Shown here: piece after piece, positions 54,200 through 63,913 of the stretch
Layout of the letters: each line of letters starts with the position of its first letter
Position numbering within the stretch: the stretch's first letter is position 1
NCBI GenBank assembly: GCA_029194665.1
Contig: JARFXO010000003.1
Location: forward strand, 124,001-188,000
DNA: 64,000 bases
Reading direction: 5' to 3'
DNA from: Nitrospira sp.
GTDB taxonomy: Bacteria; Nitrospirota; Nitrospiria; Nitrospirales; Nitrospiraceae
Notes under the pieces: generated by a model
What the model saw: only the letters and a program-made list of their open reading frames with translations
Told to the model about the DNA's origin: nothing
Database searches by the model: none
Translations under genes and position numbers: made by a program

Positions 54200-54268
54200 A
54201 CGGTTTTGGACTCCAGGTCAGAAAGGTCTCCAGTCGAACGTGCCGACAGAAGGGAGGCTCTACGTCCA

Positions 54269-54296
54269 TTATCGGCGAAGCATGCGCCGAACTTGA
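54269..54296 (-). promoter_or_regulatory. Sigma-28 promoter for HD-GYP and hybrid kinase genes
   Basis: On the minus strand TCAAGTTC-N12-GCCGATAA, the full consensus seen at the other late promoters. Transcription would start near 54262, 63 bp before the HD-GYP start codon. Confidence 0.72.
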
Positions 54297-54366
54297 TTAT
54301 TATCCGTGAATCGTGATGCGCGTGAATCACTTCTGAGACGATACGCTCCATCGTCTCTGTTCCTCA

Positions 54367-54394
54367 TCAAGATCTGTCTGTGACATTCCGATAG
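54367..54394 (+). promoter_or_regulatory. Sigma-28 promoter for the PilZ gene
   Basis: TCAAGATC-N12-TCCGATAG on the plus strand, divergent from the HD-GYP promoter 70 bp away. It lies 49 bp before the PilZ gene start. Confidence 0.6.
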
Positions 54395-54443
54395 GGCTCA
54401 TCAGGGTTGGTCCATATCAGCCGACTATCCTGGAGCGAAGGGC

Positions 54444-55169
54444 ATGAACGAGATTGTCGTGTCTGTTCCGTCCGCGGCATCATTCTTATCGGTCGGACTT
54501 CCTCTAAAAATATCCCTTACGCTCGATCAGCAGAAGGTCATGCACGGCTCGACGCTTCTCGGCTGGAAGGATCACGCATGGCTTGTCTGCGAATGGCCGA
54601 TTCAACTCGGCCATGATCAGCCGGTCGCAGCAGGTACTCCGTGCACGGTGAGTTATCTGCTTGACGGCAAACTGGTGGGTTATCGCAGCGAAATACGCGA
54701 TCTGATTACCTCGCCGGTGCCCCTGCTGTTCGTTGCGTTTCCGAAGGCGGTGGAAGAAATGCATCTGCGAAAACATCTCCGCGTATCGACCAATGAGCCG
54801 GTCTTGTTGATACGAGCGGATTCTGGCAACGCGTCCGAGTCCGCATTGCCCACCAGCAACTATTTCGGTGGCTTGCTGAAAGATCTCAGTCAGGGGGGAT
54901 GCAGTGTGGTGCTGGTGCGAAGACCAGCCTGGCTGTGCCCAGGAGCAACGGTCCGACTCGAATTCGAACTCCCTGGTCTCGGACATATTACGAACCTCAC
55001 GGGTGTCGTGAAGAACGCCGACATGCGGGAGGGCAGTGAGATGATCGGCATCGAGTTTCGATTCAATGAACTCGAGTACATCGAATATCGCGGGTGGGGC
55101 GGATCCGTCCGGCAGGCAGTCGAACATTGCGTCTTCCAGAAGGCCGGCGCCTCTTTTGTTGTCCCGTAA
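54444..55169 (+). CDS. YcgR-like PilZ-domain protein, 241 aa
   Basis: Likely c-di-GMP-dependent brake of the flagellar motor. An N-terminal YcgR-type beta domain (about 15-105) is followed by a PilZ domain with the c-di-GMP motifs RKHLR (109-113) and DLSQGG (about 148-153), and ends in a helix. Divergent to the HD-GYP phosphodiesterase and preceded by a sigma-28-type promoter. Both facts fit a motility role. Confidence 0.87.
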   Translation: MNEIVVSVPSAASFLSVGLPLKISLTLDQQKVMHGSTLLGWKDHAWLVCEWPIQLGHDQPVAAGTPCTVSYLLDGKLVGYRSEIRDLITSPVPLLFVAFPKAVEEMHLRKHLRVSTNEPVLLIRADSGNASESALPTSNYFGGLLKDLSQGGCSVVLVRRPAWLCPGATVRLEFELPGLGHITNLTGVVKNADMREGSEMIGIEFRFNELEYIEYRGWGGSVRQAVEHCVFQKAGASFVVP

Positions 55170-55437
55170 CCCTGATCTCCGTAGCCTCGCCGGGTGAGCG
55201 TTCTTGCCTCCACACCGGGAAAATATTACCTCGTATGAAAGTTGCGGTGAAGGTCCCGCCCTTGAATAGGGCGATTTTCATCGCGCCACAGCAGTAACGG
55301 CTGGCACAGGACTTGGAATGCACTCTGAGCGTATCGACTGGACAGCGGGTGCAGGAGTCGGTGCTGAGTCAATCAGCCGCAGAGCGGGCTGTGCGATGTG
55401 ATGAGACGACGACACTACGCCGGTCTGTGAGGAATCG

Positions 55438-58400
55438 ATGGACAGCGATAATTTCTATATCAACCTGTTCGTGAAGGCGCCGCACTGGTCCACGCCTGAG
55501 CCCAACTCGGATGAAGCCGCACGCTGGAGCAAGATCGCGGCTTTCCTGGAGTATATCTTGCGCCGTGTGTGGCAGCAGGAGCCGAACAAGCAACTCAGGA
55601 TGTTGGACATCGGGTGTGGCCGCGGATGGCTCACCAATCTCGCTGCAGGATATGGTTTCTGTGAGGGCATTGAGCCGGTCGCAGGCGTCGTCGAGCATGC
55701 GCGCAAGCTGTTTCCCCATCTTCGGTTCGAAGGAGGGACGGCGGAGAGCGTCTTGAGGCGGACAGACTTCGAGCCGTACGACGTCGTGCTCACGTCGGAG
55801 GTCATTGAGCATGTTCCGCATGGGCAAAAAGAAGAGTTTCTCGCGCAACTGGCCAAACTGCTTAAGCCGGACGGCTATCTGATCCTTACGACGCCGAGGG
55901 GTGAAGTGTGGGAACAGTGGAAGACCATCGCGCCGCCCAATCAACCGGTTGAAGACTGGGTGACCGAAGAGCAACTGCGGAGCCTATTCACTGCGCAGGG
56001 CTTCGTCGAAATGGGACTGGACCGTATTCATGTTGAGGTTCCTGACTTGCGTTATGTGCCGGCGCCCACGCCGGCCGATCTCCGCTCCATGAACCTACTC
56101 CCAATCTATCAAGTATGGTGCTGTCGCCGACCCGCCGGCCAACGTCCCATTCCCTTTACACGCGCACCGAAGGTGTCCGTCATTGTCCCGACATACAATC
56201 GCCTCGATCGTCTCCAGATGGCACTCGCGAGCCTGGCTGCGCAGACCTATCAGGACTTCGAGGTCATCGTCGTCAATGATGCTGGTTGCGACGTGGCGTC
56301 CGTCGTGGCGGCCTGTGTCGATCGACATCGCATCACGGCCATTACCCACGATAGAAACCGCGGTTTGGCTGCAGCCCGCAACAGCGGACTCCGTGCGGCG
56401 AAGGGTGACTACATCGCCTATCTTGATGACGATGATCGCTATCTTCCTCATCATCTTGAGACCCTTGTCGCCTACCTGGATCGTCGTGAATGCCGCATCG
56501 CGTACACCGACGCCTGGCGAGTGCAGGAACGGCAGAGCGACGGCGAGTATGTCGAGACCGGGCGCGATGTTCCGTACTCCTTTGAATTCAGACCGGCGGA
56601 TCTGCTGGTGTCCAACTACTTTCCGGTTCTCTGTGTGATGCACGACCGAGCCTGTCTCGATGAGGTGGGCCTATTCGATGAATCTCTCTTCGCTCATGAA
56701 GATTGGGATTTCTGGATCCGCATGGCGACTCGATTCCCGTTTAAACACCTGCCGGTCAGGACTGCCGAGTTCACTTGGCGGAATGACGGTACATCCATGA
56801 CGAGCGGGACCAGAGCGACCTATCGTCGCACCACTGAAATCATTTACCGAAAATATGCGCCCTACGCAGAACGGATTGCCGGCGTCCGGGAAGCCCAGCA
56901 GCGTCATCTCGAAAAACTCCAAGCGTCGATGCCGATGAAGTCCTACGTCTGCTCCATCATCATCCCGGTATGGAACAAGGTGGAACTGACCAGGCAATGT
57001 CTGACCGCGCTTGCCTCCAATACGACCGATATCTGGTTCGAAGTGATCGTCGTCGACAATGGATCCACGGATGGGACCGGGGAATTGTTAGGGGAGCTCA
57101 AGGGCGATGTGCAAATCCTCCGGAACGACCGGAACCTCGGGTTTGCCAAGGCGTGTAATCAAGGGGCTCGGGCGGCCCGCGGTAAATACCTGGTGTTCCT
57201 GAACAACGACACGATCCCTCAACCACAGTGGCTTAAGCCGTTGGTCAGCGAGGTGGATGAGCATCAGGAAGTTGGGGTAGTGGGCAGCAAACTGCTCTTC
57301 GCGGATGGCTCCGTCCAGCATGCGGGGGTGGTCTTCATGCGGTCACAGCGGAGTGCCTATCACATCTATCGGACCGTTGCTAGTAATGCTTCTGCGGTGA
57401 ATCAGCGGCGCGAGTTCCAGGCGGTTACTGCGGCTTGCATGCTCGTGCGTCGGGAGATCTTTGACGAGGTACAGGGATTCGACGAAGGTTTCGTCAATGG
57501 TTTCGAGGATGTGGATCTCTGTCTGAAGGTTCGGGGAAAGGGGTACCATGTGATCTACCAGCCCCGCAGCGTGTTGTATCACTTGGAAAGCCAAACTCCT
57601 GGTCGAAAAGAGTACGAGGTGCATAACAGCCGTCGGCTTCAAGAACGGTGGGGCGATCATTGGTGGCTGGGGGATGAGGATCTCCACTATCACAGGGATG
57701 GATTTAAATTGGTCGGCGGTGCTCAAGACGCAGAGTTTGCCACACAATTAAAGCCGATGGGAGATATACGCGATCAGGCGGGTTGGGCTCATGTCGCAGC
57801 CGCGCAAGCGGCTGCTCTGAAGCAGGATTGGTCGGCTGTCACACGTGAGCTCCGATTGGTGGACTACTGGCCGGATGACCGATTCGTGCTGTGTTGGGGC
57901 GCCATGGTGGCCGAGCGGATGAAAGAGCCGCTTCTACGGGTCCGGTTCCGCTCGCGCTATTTGGAATTGGTTGATGCGCCTAGCGAGCGACTCGCGCTGA
58001 TCCGTATGTTGGTCGAACAGAAGAACTTGGTGGATGCAGAGGAGCACCTCCGGATCCTGCTTGAGTCTTCCCCGGATCATGCGGAGGGACTGTTGCTAAA
58101 AGGCATTCTGTGCATGCAGAGGGAACAATATGAGCAAGCCGAGCGCTCATTTGCTTTGGCAATGAAGGAGGGAGCGGATCGCAGGAAATGTCTGATGGGG
58201 GTGGGAATGGCGGCAATGGGAAGGGCATACACGCAAGGGGCCTGGGAGCAGTTTCTTGAGGTGCTGGAGGAAAATCCCGACGATGCCGAGGCGATCCACT
58301 GGCTGCTCCGTGCCGGCACGGCACAAAACCGTTGGTCAGAGTTGGGTGAGCGATTGCATCGATATGTGACGAGAAACCCTGGTGACGTAGCCGTGCGATT

Positions 58401-58560
58401 TGCCTTCGCTGGCGTGTTGCTGAGGGGTGAACGGGTCGAAGCGGCCCGACGGGAATATGATGCGCTGCAGACGCTTGCACCAGGTTCCGATGGGTTGGAC
58501 CAACTGGGCCGGGCGATTGCAGGAAAAGAAGCCGTGATCCTGACGGAAGCCGCCCAGTGA
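55438..58560 (+). CDS. Methyltransferase plus two GT2 glycosyltransferases plus TPR, 1040 aa
   Basis: A four-part fusion. Residues about 30-200: SAM-dependent methyltransferase (MLDIGCGRGWLTNLAAGYGF; VLTSEVIEHVPHGQ). About 244-480: GT2 domain (KVSVIVPTYNRLDRLQMALA) with the metal-binding YLDDDDRY near 327. About 503-770: second GT2 domain (CSIIIPVWNKVELTRQCLTA; VVDNGSTDGTG; FLNNDT) with FEDVDLCLKVRGKGYHVIYQ. About 780-1040: helical TPR-like repeats. Such proteins modify cell-surface or flagellar glycans. First of five collinear genes; the cell substrate is not shown by sequence. Confidence 0.88.
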   Translation: MDSDNFYINLFVKAPHWSTPEPNSDEAARWSKIAAFLEYILRRVWQQEPNKQLRMLDIGCGRGWLTNLAAGYGFCEGIEPVAGVVEHARKLFPHLRFEGGTAESVLRRTDFEPYDVVLTSEVIEHVPHGQKEEFLAQLAKLLKPDGYLILTTPRGEVWEQWKTIAPPNQPVEDWVTEEQLRSLFTAQGFVEMGLDRIHVEVPDLRYVPAPTPADLRSMNLLPIYQVWCCRRPAGQRPIPFTRAPKVSVIVPTYNRLDRLQMALASLAAQTYQDFEVIVVNDAGCDVASVVAACVDRHRITAITHDRNRGLAAARNSGLRAAKGDYIAYLDDDDRYLPHHLETLVAYLDRRECRIAYTDAWRVQERQSDGEYVETGRDVPYSFEFRPADLLVSNYFPVLCVMHDRACLDEVGLFDESLFAHEDWDFWIRMATRFPFKHLPVRTAEFTWRNDGTSMTSGTRATYRRTTEIIYRKYAPYAERIAGVREAQQRHLEKLQASMPMKSYVCSIIIPVWNKVELTRQCLTALASNTTDIWFEVIVVDNGSTDGTGELLGELKGDVQILRNDRNLGFAKACNQGARAARGKYLVFLNNDTIPQPQWLKPLVSEVDEHQEVGVVGSKLLFADGSVQHAGVVFMRSQRSAYHIYRTVASNASAVNQRREFQAVTAACMLVRREIFDEVQGFDEGFVNGFEDVDLCLKVRGKGYHVIYQPRSVLYHLESQTPGRKEYEVHNSRRLQERWGDHWWLGDEDLHYHRDGFKLVGGAQDAEFATQLKPMGDIRDQAGWAHVAAAQAAALKQDWSAVTRELRLVDYWPDDRFVLCWGAMVAERMKEPLLRVRFRSRYLELVDAPSERLALIRMLVEQKNLVDAEEHLRILLESSPDHAEGLLLKGILCMQREQYEQAERSFALAMKEGADRRKCLMGVGMAAMGRAYTQGAWEQFLEVLEENPDDAEAIHWLLRAGTAQNRWSELGERLHRYVTRNPGDVAVRFAFAGVLLRGERVEAARREYDALQTLAPGSDGLDQLGRAIAGKEAVILTEAAQ

Positions 58561-58640
58561 TTCGCCACCTCGTTCTAGCTGAGGGGTGTCAAAGCAGGAC
58601 CTGAAAGAACCCCTCAATCGGTCCAGCTCATGCCAGTGAC

Positions 58641-59801
58641 ATGGGAAGGATGCCACGCGCGCTAATCATACAATTAGCGAGACTGGGAGATCTCCTGCAA
58701 TCGCTGCCGGCGATCGCGCAGCTCCACGCGCGTCAACCCGAGACGCAATTCGATCTGCTCTGTCCGTCTCATCTTACCGATGTGGGACGTCTGCTGCCGG
58801 GCATCGAGAAAGTCCTTGCGTGGGATGGAGCGGCCTGGCAGCGACGTGCGATGGACGCCCAGCAGAATTTGCGAGCAGAGCATCTTGTGGAGGTCGATAC
58901 AACCTTGATGGCATTGGCGCCGGACCGGTACGACTATGCCTATGTTTTCAATCAACATCACCGGGCACTGCTGGTGGCCTCATTACTCGCTCAAGAAGTG
59001 AAAGGACCATTTCTCTACGGGCCGCTTAGCGAGGTGCTGACACCGTGGGCAAGCTACATTCGCGATGTGGCGCAGCGGCGTCTGGGACAGCGTGTGCACC
59101 TGGCTGATGCTTTCTGCGGGCTCTGTGGAATCTCTCCGCCAGGGTCTGTCGTCATGCTCGATCCTCCGACCGTCCGATTGCCTGAGGATTTGGAACCTAT
59201 TGGTAAACACGGTGCTCCGTGGATTGCGCTCATCGTGGGAGCGGGGGAGACCGAGCGGTTTGTGCCCACGGAGGTGTGGCGCCGATTGATGACCTTATTG
59301 CTTTCATGCATGCCGCAAAGTCGTATCGTACTTGTCGGAATGGAACGCGAACGAGCCGCAGAGATTCAAGCACCGCTGCCTCCGTCGGCTCTGGGTCGGA
59401 TTTGGGACACGACCGGTCGCACCTCTCTGTCGCAGCTTGCCGCCATTCTTGCTCGCTGTCATCGAGTCGTCGGTTCGGACACAGGTCCCCTGCACCTCGC
59501 TGCGGCGCTCGGCAGGCCGGTTATCGGTTGGTATTTTGCGCGGGCACGGGTCCATGAGACGGGACCCTACGGTTTCCATCATGTCGTGTGGCAGGCCGAA
59601 GACATGCGGGGTGAGATCTGGCCGGTCGACGAAACTATCGCCGTGATGTGTGAGCAGGGGCACCATGCACCGGTCGGCTGGAGTGTATGGACGAGCCACT
59701 GCGATGCATGGGGCGCCTATTATACGCCGGCCGGCCAATCAGCCGTTCCACCGCCCGAACGTGAAGCGCTCTGGCTTGAACTGGAGACGGTCCTTTCATG
59801 A
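58641..59801 (+). CDS. Glycosyltransferase family 9 (heptosyltransferase-like), 386 aa
   Basis: Resembles ADP-heptose:LPS heptosyltransferases: ALIIQLARLGDLLQSLPAIA at the N-terminus and GSDTGPLHLAAALGRPVIGW in the C-terminal donor-binding domain. It could transfer heptose to LPS core or, given the operon, to protein glycans as known for some autotransporters and flagellins. The start may be 58641 or the ATG at 58650. It ends in a four-base overlap with the next gene. Confidence 0.85.
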   Translation: MGRMPRALIIQLARLGDLLQSLPAIAQLHARQPETQFDLLCPSHLTDVGRLLPGIEKVLAWDGAAWQRRAMDAQQNLRAEHLVEVDTTLMALAPDRYDYAYVFNQHHRALLVASLLAQEVKGPFLYGPLSEVLTPWASYIRDVAQRRLGQRVHLADAFCGLCGISPPGSVVMLDPPTVRLPEDLEPIGKHGAPWIALIVGAGETERFVPTEVWRRLMTLLLSCMPQSRIVLVGMERERAAEIQAPLPPSALGRIWDTTGRTSLSQLAAILARCHRVVGSDTGPLHLAAALGRPVIGWYFARARVHETGPYGFHHVVWQAEDMRGEIWPVDETIAVMCEQGHHAPVGWSVWTSHCDAWGAYYTPAGQSAVPPPEREALWLELETVLS

Positions 59802-61615
59802 AGTATCTGGCGCAGAATCTTGAAGCCCTTCGCAAGCAGTACCCAGCGCTGGTCCAAACTACGCAGGAAAATTCCGGTGGTCTGCTGACGGTCGCGCCTT
59901 CAAGAGAAGGGAGTCCATCGGCTACGTATGAAGGACGATGGGTTCACAGCGGATACGATCCGCGTCAAGAAGCCCAAGCATGGGCCAAAGCTCAATTGCG
60001 TGAATGGAAAGCCGGCGAGCTTGGGGTCGTGCTCGGTGTCGGCTTGCTGTATCACGTCGAAGCGTTGGTCGCTCTCAAGCCGCAAGGGGCGATGCTGGCG
60101 GTTGTCGTGCCCAATGTGGCAGAGCTCAAAGACGCCGTCTCGACGAGGCCTATGGCGGCTTGGGTCCACCGAGTCGAATGGCTGTGGGGAACTCCTGCGG
60201 CGATGGCAGAGGAGTTGGCCGCAAAGTCGGAGCCGCTTCGGTTCATGACGTATGGACCGGCCGCCCGCCTACACGCCGACGCTCATCGCGATTTGGAAGC
60301 AGGGCTCCGACGGATGGTTTCGGCCAAACAGACGGGCCGACTTCATGTTGCCGTAGTGGGGCCGATCTACGGCGGCTCGCTCCCGATCGCTCACCACACG
60401 GTCGCAGCACTGGAATCGCTGGGTCATCGGGTCAGCTGGCTGGATCAAAGTCCCCATCGGATAAGCTACGAAACATTCGGGGTTTATCACGAGCCACGCC
60501 ACCGCCTCACCATGCAAAGCCGGTTTGCCGACGTGCTGAGTTTAGGCGTTGTGACGCATCTTGCCGAAGATCCGCCGGATCTTGTGCTGGCGCTTGCCCA
60601 GGCGCCGATGAATCTCGCGGTGCTCGAGCACCTGCGCAAGAAGAAATTTCTCACCGCGATGTGGTTCGTTGAAAACCACCGGCATCTGACCTACTGGCAG
60701 CAGTTAGCCGGCGGGTACGACTATTGGTTTGTCATCCAGGAAGGCTCCTGCTTCGAATCGCTGAAGCGGGCGGGGGCTCGCCATGTCAGCTATCTGCCGA
60801 TGGCGGCCGAGCCAAACCTGCATCGGCCGATTGTGTTGACTGCAGCCGACCAGGACGAGTATGGGGCCGATGTGTCCTTTGTAGGGGCGGGGTATGCCAA
60901 CCGGCGCACCGTTCTTCCGCGATGGTTATCGAATGATTGGTCGTTCAAGCTCTGGGGCAATGAGTGGGAAGGCGCAGAGGGCTTCACGTCGGTGCTCCAG
61001 CGCGGCGGTGACCGTATCGATACAGAGACCTGCATCAAAGTGTTCAATGCCACCTCCATCAACCTGAATCTTCATTCCTATGACGGCGACGGACTCGATC
61101 CGGAGGCCGACTTCGTCAACCCTCGGACATTCGAATTGGCTGCTTGCGGTGCATTTCAGCTGGTCGACGAGCGATCACTCATGCCAGATCTTTTCGCCGC
61201 CGATGAGCTGGTCCGGTTCGCTGCGGTGGCTGAAGTGCCGTTGCTTATCCGTGCCTGGCTCGATGATGTGCCCGGACGACGCGCGATTGCTGAGGCCGCG
61301 CGTCGTCGTGTGTTCGCGCAGCACACGTACCAACATCGCATGAAGGAACTCTTGACTACCATCGGTGTGCATCAACCTGATCGAATCGGAGCCATTATGC
61401 GCGGGGACCGCAACGCCGGCGCGTTGACGCAGCGTGAAAATACACCACCCGAGCTTGCAGCGCTCCTTCGCCGATTTCCGTCGGATCAACGAGTGGAGCT
61501 CAAGGAGGTAGCGGCTCAGATCAAGACGAAAGGTGCCGACCGAGAATTGGCGCGAGAGGAGCTGCTGGTTCTGATGCTGGATAGTTATCGAGTAGAAACG
61601 AGAGATCTCGTATGA
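59798..61615 (+). CDS. CgeB-like glycosyltransferase, 605 aa
   Basis: GT-B type enzyme of the CgeB/DUF3880 group. Visible are LHVAVVGPIYGGSLPIAHHT (first Rossmann half), a middle region (MWFVENHRHLTYWQQLAGGY; SFVGAGYANRRTVLPRW) and the donor-site end (INLNLHSYDGDGLDPEADFV; RTFELAACGAFQLVDERSLM). A sugar-nucleotide donor and protein or glycan acceptor are inferred. Start overlaps the upstream GT9 gene and end overlaps the downstream one by four bases, so translation is coupled. Confidence 0.82.
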   Translation: MKYLAQNLEALRKQYPALVQTTQENSGGLLTVAPSREGSPSATYEGRWVHSGYDPRQEAQAWAKAQLREWKAGELGVVLGVGLLYHVEALVALKPQGAMLAVVVPNVAELKDAVSTRPMAAWVHRVEWLWGTPAAMAEELAAKSEPLRFMTYGPAARLHADAHRDLEAGLRRMVSAKQTGRLHVAVVGPIYGGSLPIAHHTVAALESLGHRVSWLDQSPHRISYETFGVYHEPRHRLTMQSRFADVLSLGVVTHLAEDPPDLVLALAQAPMNLAVLEHLRKKKFLTAMWFVENHRHLTYWQQLAGGYDYWFVIQEGSCFESLKRAGARHVSYLPMAAEPNLHRPIVLTAADQDEYGADVSFVGAGYANRRTVLPRWLSNDWSFKLWGNEWEGAEGFTSVLQRGGDRIDTETCIKVFNATSINLNLHSYDGDGLDPEADFVNPRTFELAACGAFQLVDERSLMPDLFAADELVRFAAVAEVPLLIRAWLDDVPGRRAIAEAARRRVFAQHTYQHRMKELLTTIGVHQPDRIGAIMRGDRNAGALTQRENTPPELAALLRRFPSDQRVELKEVAAQIKTKGADRELAREELLVLMLDSYRVETRDLV

Positions 61616-63279
61616 TGCGGCAAGTCCTGATCATCAACATCACCCGGATGGGCGATCTCGTCCAGATGGGCACTCTACTGTCACGTCTCCGAGACGAATG
61701 GCCCGGCGTGGCGGTAGATCTTGTGGTCGATCGACAATTCGCGCCGGTGGCCTCTATGCTGAGCGGCTTGCGTGACATCATCGCGTATGATTTCCACGCG
61801 TTGATTGATGAGAGCCGGGTCTGCGCCAAAGATGCCGTTGCGCTCTATCGAGAGATCGCATTGTGGGCCGACGAATTGCACAAGCGCCGCTACGATCGCA
61901 TCATCAACCTCACATTCAACCGATCCAGTGCGCTCCTGGCCGAATATGTCGGCGCGCAGGATATCCGCGGCGCGCGGAGCGCTTGGGACGGCGGTACGGT
62001 CATCAACAATCCCTGGATGGTGTATTTTACCGATATTCATCAGATCCGCCGGATCAATCGATTCAACCTCGTCGACCTCTATGCAATGGCTGGGAGCAGG
62101 CCGGGCTCGTTTGCACCATTGTGTGTGACGACGCCAGCCGAAAATACAGACTGGGCGAGGCGCTTTCTGTCGAGTCCGGGAGGGCCGGATGGCAAATGGA
62201 TCGCGGTGCAGGCAGGGGCGAGCGACGTAATGAAGGCCTGGCGGCCACAGCATTTCGGCGTGGCACTGGCCCGCTTCAGCAAGCATTGGGATGGCGGCAT
62301 TCTGTTCATCGGATCGCCATCGGAACAGGATGCGATCGCTCATGTTATCCGGACCTATCGAGAGGCGGGTGGGCGCAGCACAATCAAGAATGCCGTCGGG
62401 CAAACGACCTTGCCGCAGCTCGTCGCTCTCCTGGCGGACTGTCGGGTGTTGCTCACAAACGATACAGGACCGATGCACTTGGCCGTTGGGGTGCAGACTC
62501 CGGTCATCGATCTGTCCGTCGGCCATGTGGATTTCCAGGAGACCGGTCCACACGGGCCAGGACATTGGGTTTTGCAGTCGGATCTCGAATGCGCGCCTTG
62601 TGGTTTTGACCAGGTGTGTTCGCACCACGCTTGTAAGGATCGGCTGCCGATCGACGTGGTCGACGGTGTCATGCAACATGTGGTGAGGCAGGGACCGTTG
62701 CCCATGACTGTACCGGGCTATCGTTTGTACAGATCAGGCGTCGATGCGGATCAATTGGGTACTTTTGAACTCGTCTCCGGTTGTGAAGATGCGATAGAGA
62801 CCTGGTACGCGGCATTCTGGCGTCGCCGCTGGTATGAGTCGTTCGCCGGTCGGACGAGCCGGCTGCCGACACTCAACAGTGTTGCACCGGACACCGGCGA
62901 GGGATTGGCCTGTATGAGGGCGATGATGCCGTTGCTCGACAGCCTCTGCCGACGGGCTGACCACATCGTCCGGCTAACCGGGCAAATGCCGCTTCCTGTC
63001 CAAGCCATTCAAGCGTTACAACGGGCACAAGCGGAGGAACGTCAGAAGGTGGCTCAGGCCGGAAGAACGACGTGGGCCACAAGACCGCTGATCACGGCCG
63101 CGCTCCGCCTGTTGCATCAGGACAATGAGCAAGGGCTGGAGCGAATGGCGAGGCATCACGCGGCGGCGTATCATCGCTGGCGCCACGAGACGAAGGTCGT
63201 GGCCTCCTACCTCGCATCCCCGCGAGAGGTACCCGCTTCGAGTGCAAACATACCTGTGTCCTACGCCGGTATCAAATGA
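61612..63279 (+). CDS. Second family 9 glycosyltransferase, 555 aa
   Basis: N-terminal VLIINITRMGDLVQMGTLLS and C-terminal TNDTGPMHLAVGVQTPVIDL mark a GT9 enzyme. Cysteines in LECAPCGFDQVCSHHACKDR are a recurrent GT9 feature. The extra about 200 C-terminal residues are helical and unlike the usual family length of about 350. It may act with the first GT9 on a two-sugar unit. Coupled to its neighbours by four-base overlaps. Confidence 0.83.
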   Translation: MMRQVLIINITRMGDLVQMGTLLSRLRDEWPGVAVDLVVDRQFAPVASMLSGLRDIIAYDFHALIDESRVCAKDAVALYREIALWADELHKRRYDRIINLTFNRSSALLAEYVGAQDIRGARSAWDGGTVINNPWMVYFTDIHQIRRINRFNLVDLYAMAGSRPGSFAPLCVTTPAENTDWARRFLSSPGGPDGKWIAVQAGASDVMKAWRPQHFGVALARFSKHWDGGILFIGSPSEQDAIAHVIRTYREAGGRSTIKNAVGQTTLPQLVALLADCRVLLTNDTGPMHLAVGVQTPVIDLSVGHVDFQETGPHGPGHWVLQSDLECAPCGFDQVCSHHACKDRLPIDVVDGVMQHVVRQGPLPMTVPGYRLYRSGVDADQLGTFELVSGCEDAIETWYAAFWRRRWYESFAGRTSRLPTLNSVAPDTGEGLACMRAMMPLLDSLCRRADHIVRLTGQMPLPVQAIQALQRAQAEERQKVAQAGRTTWATRPLITAALRLLHQDNEQGLERMARHHAAAYHRWRHETKVVASYLASPREVPASSANIPVSYAGIK

Positions 63280-63293
63280 GAGGAGACTGGCCC

Positions 63294-63821
63294 ATGCAGA
63301 TTACGCTCGATCAAGACCACTGGGAAGTCGACGCACCGCTGACGATGGAACATGTACTGACGGAGCTTAGTGAGCGCGCTCATGCTCGGGCTCGGATCGT
63401 CACCAAACTGCAGCTCGATCATCGTACGATTACAGACCGTGACTTGGACCCTGTATTTCTCGCTGAATCGGTCGTGCGCTTTCGGCAGCTGACGGCCGTG
63501 TCGCAGCCGATGCCGGATCTCATACGGGCCGCCGAAGGGTCTATCAGGAAATACGCAGAAACTCTGCGCACCGAGGGGGCGGCCTTGCTCTCGCCGTTGC
63601 GATTCGGACCATTGCCGCTCTCCTCGCTCGACGCCTGGCTGGGACAGCTGGCAGACTATCTCGAGTTCGTAGATGGGACTTCGGTCACGATGCAGGTAGG
63701 GGCCGGAGCCTCCGACGTCATGCCTTGGGTTCAACAGCTTTTGGAGTCGCGGGCGGCTCAAGACGTGGTTCGTTTGGCGGATCTCTTGGAGTATGAAATT
63801 TTGCCTCGGTTGGATATCTGA
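63294..63821 (+). CDS. Unknown protein at the end of the glycosylation operon, about 175 aa
   Basis: The frame starts at ATG 63276 (four-base overlap with the GT9 gene), but ATG 63294 has a much better ribosome-binding site (gaggag) and gives MQITLDQDHWEVDAPLTMEH. The protein is mostly helical and acidic, with no membrane helix or signal. I do not recognise the family. Position after the glycosyltransferases and before a sigma-28 promoter suggests a flagellin-linked accessory role, as inference only. Confidence 0.6.
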   Translation: MQITLDQDHWEVDAPLTMEHVLTELSERAHARARIVTKLQLDHRTITDRDLDPVFLAESVVRFRQLTAVSQPMPDLIRAAEGSIRKYAETLRTEGAALLSPLRFGPLPLSSLDAWLGQLADYLEFVDGTSVTMQVGAGASDVMPWVQQLLESRAAQDVVRLADLLEYEILPRLDI

Positions 63822-63886
63822 TGGTGACAGCAGATTGGTGTCCATTATCATCGGCTCAGCCACTTCGTGCTTGATTGATGAAAGAC

Positions 63887-63913
63887 TCAAGTCCCACTTG
63901 ATTCAGCCGATAA
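63887..63913 (+). promoter_or_regulatory. Sigma-28 promoter near the right edge
   Basis: TCAAGTCC-N11-GCCGATAA, the best -10 match of the set and with the E. coli-type 11-bp spacer. No gene begins in the remaining 87 bp, so it should drive a late flagellar gene just outside the window, most likely flagellin (fliC). Confidence 0.65.
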
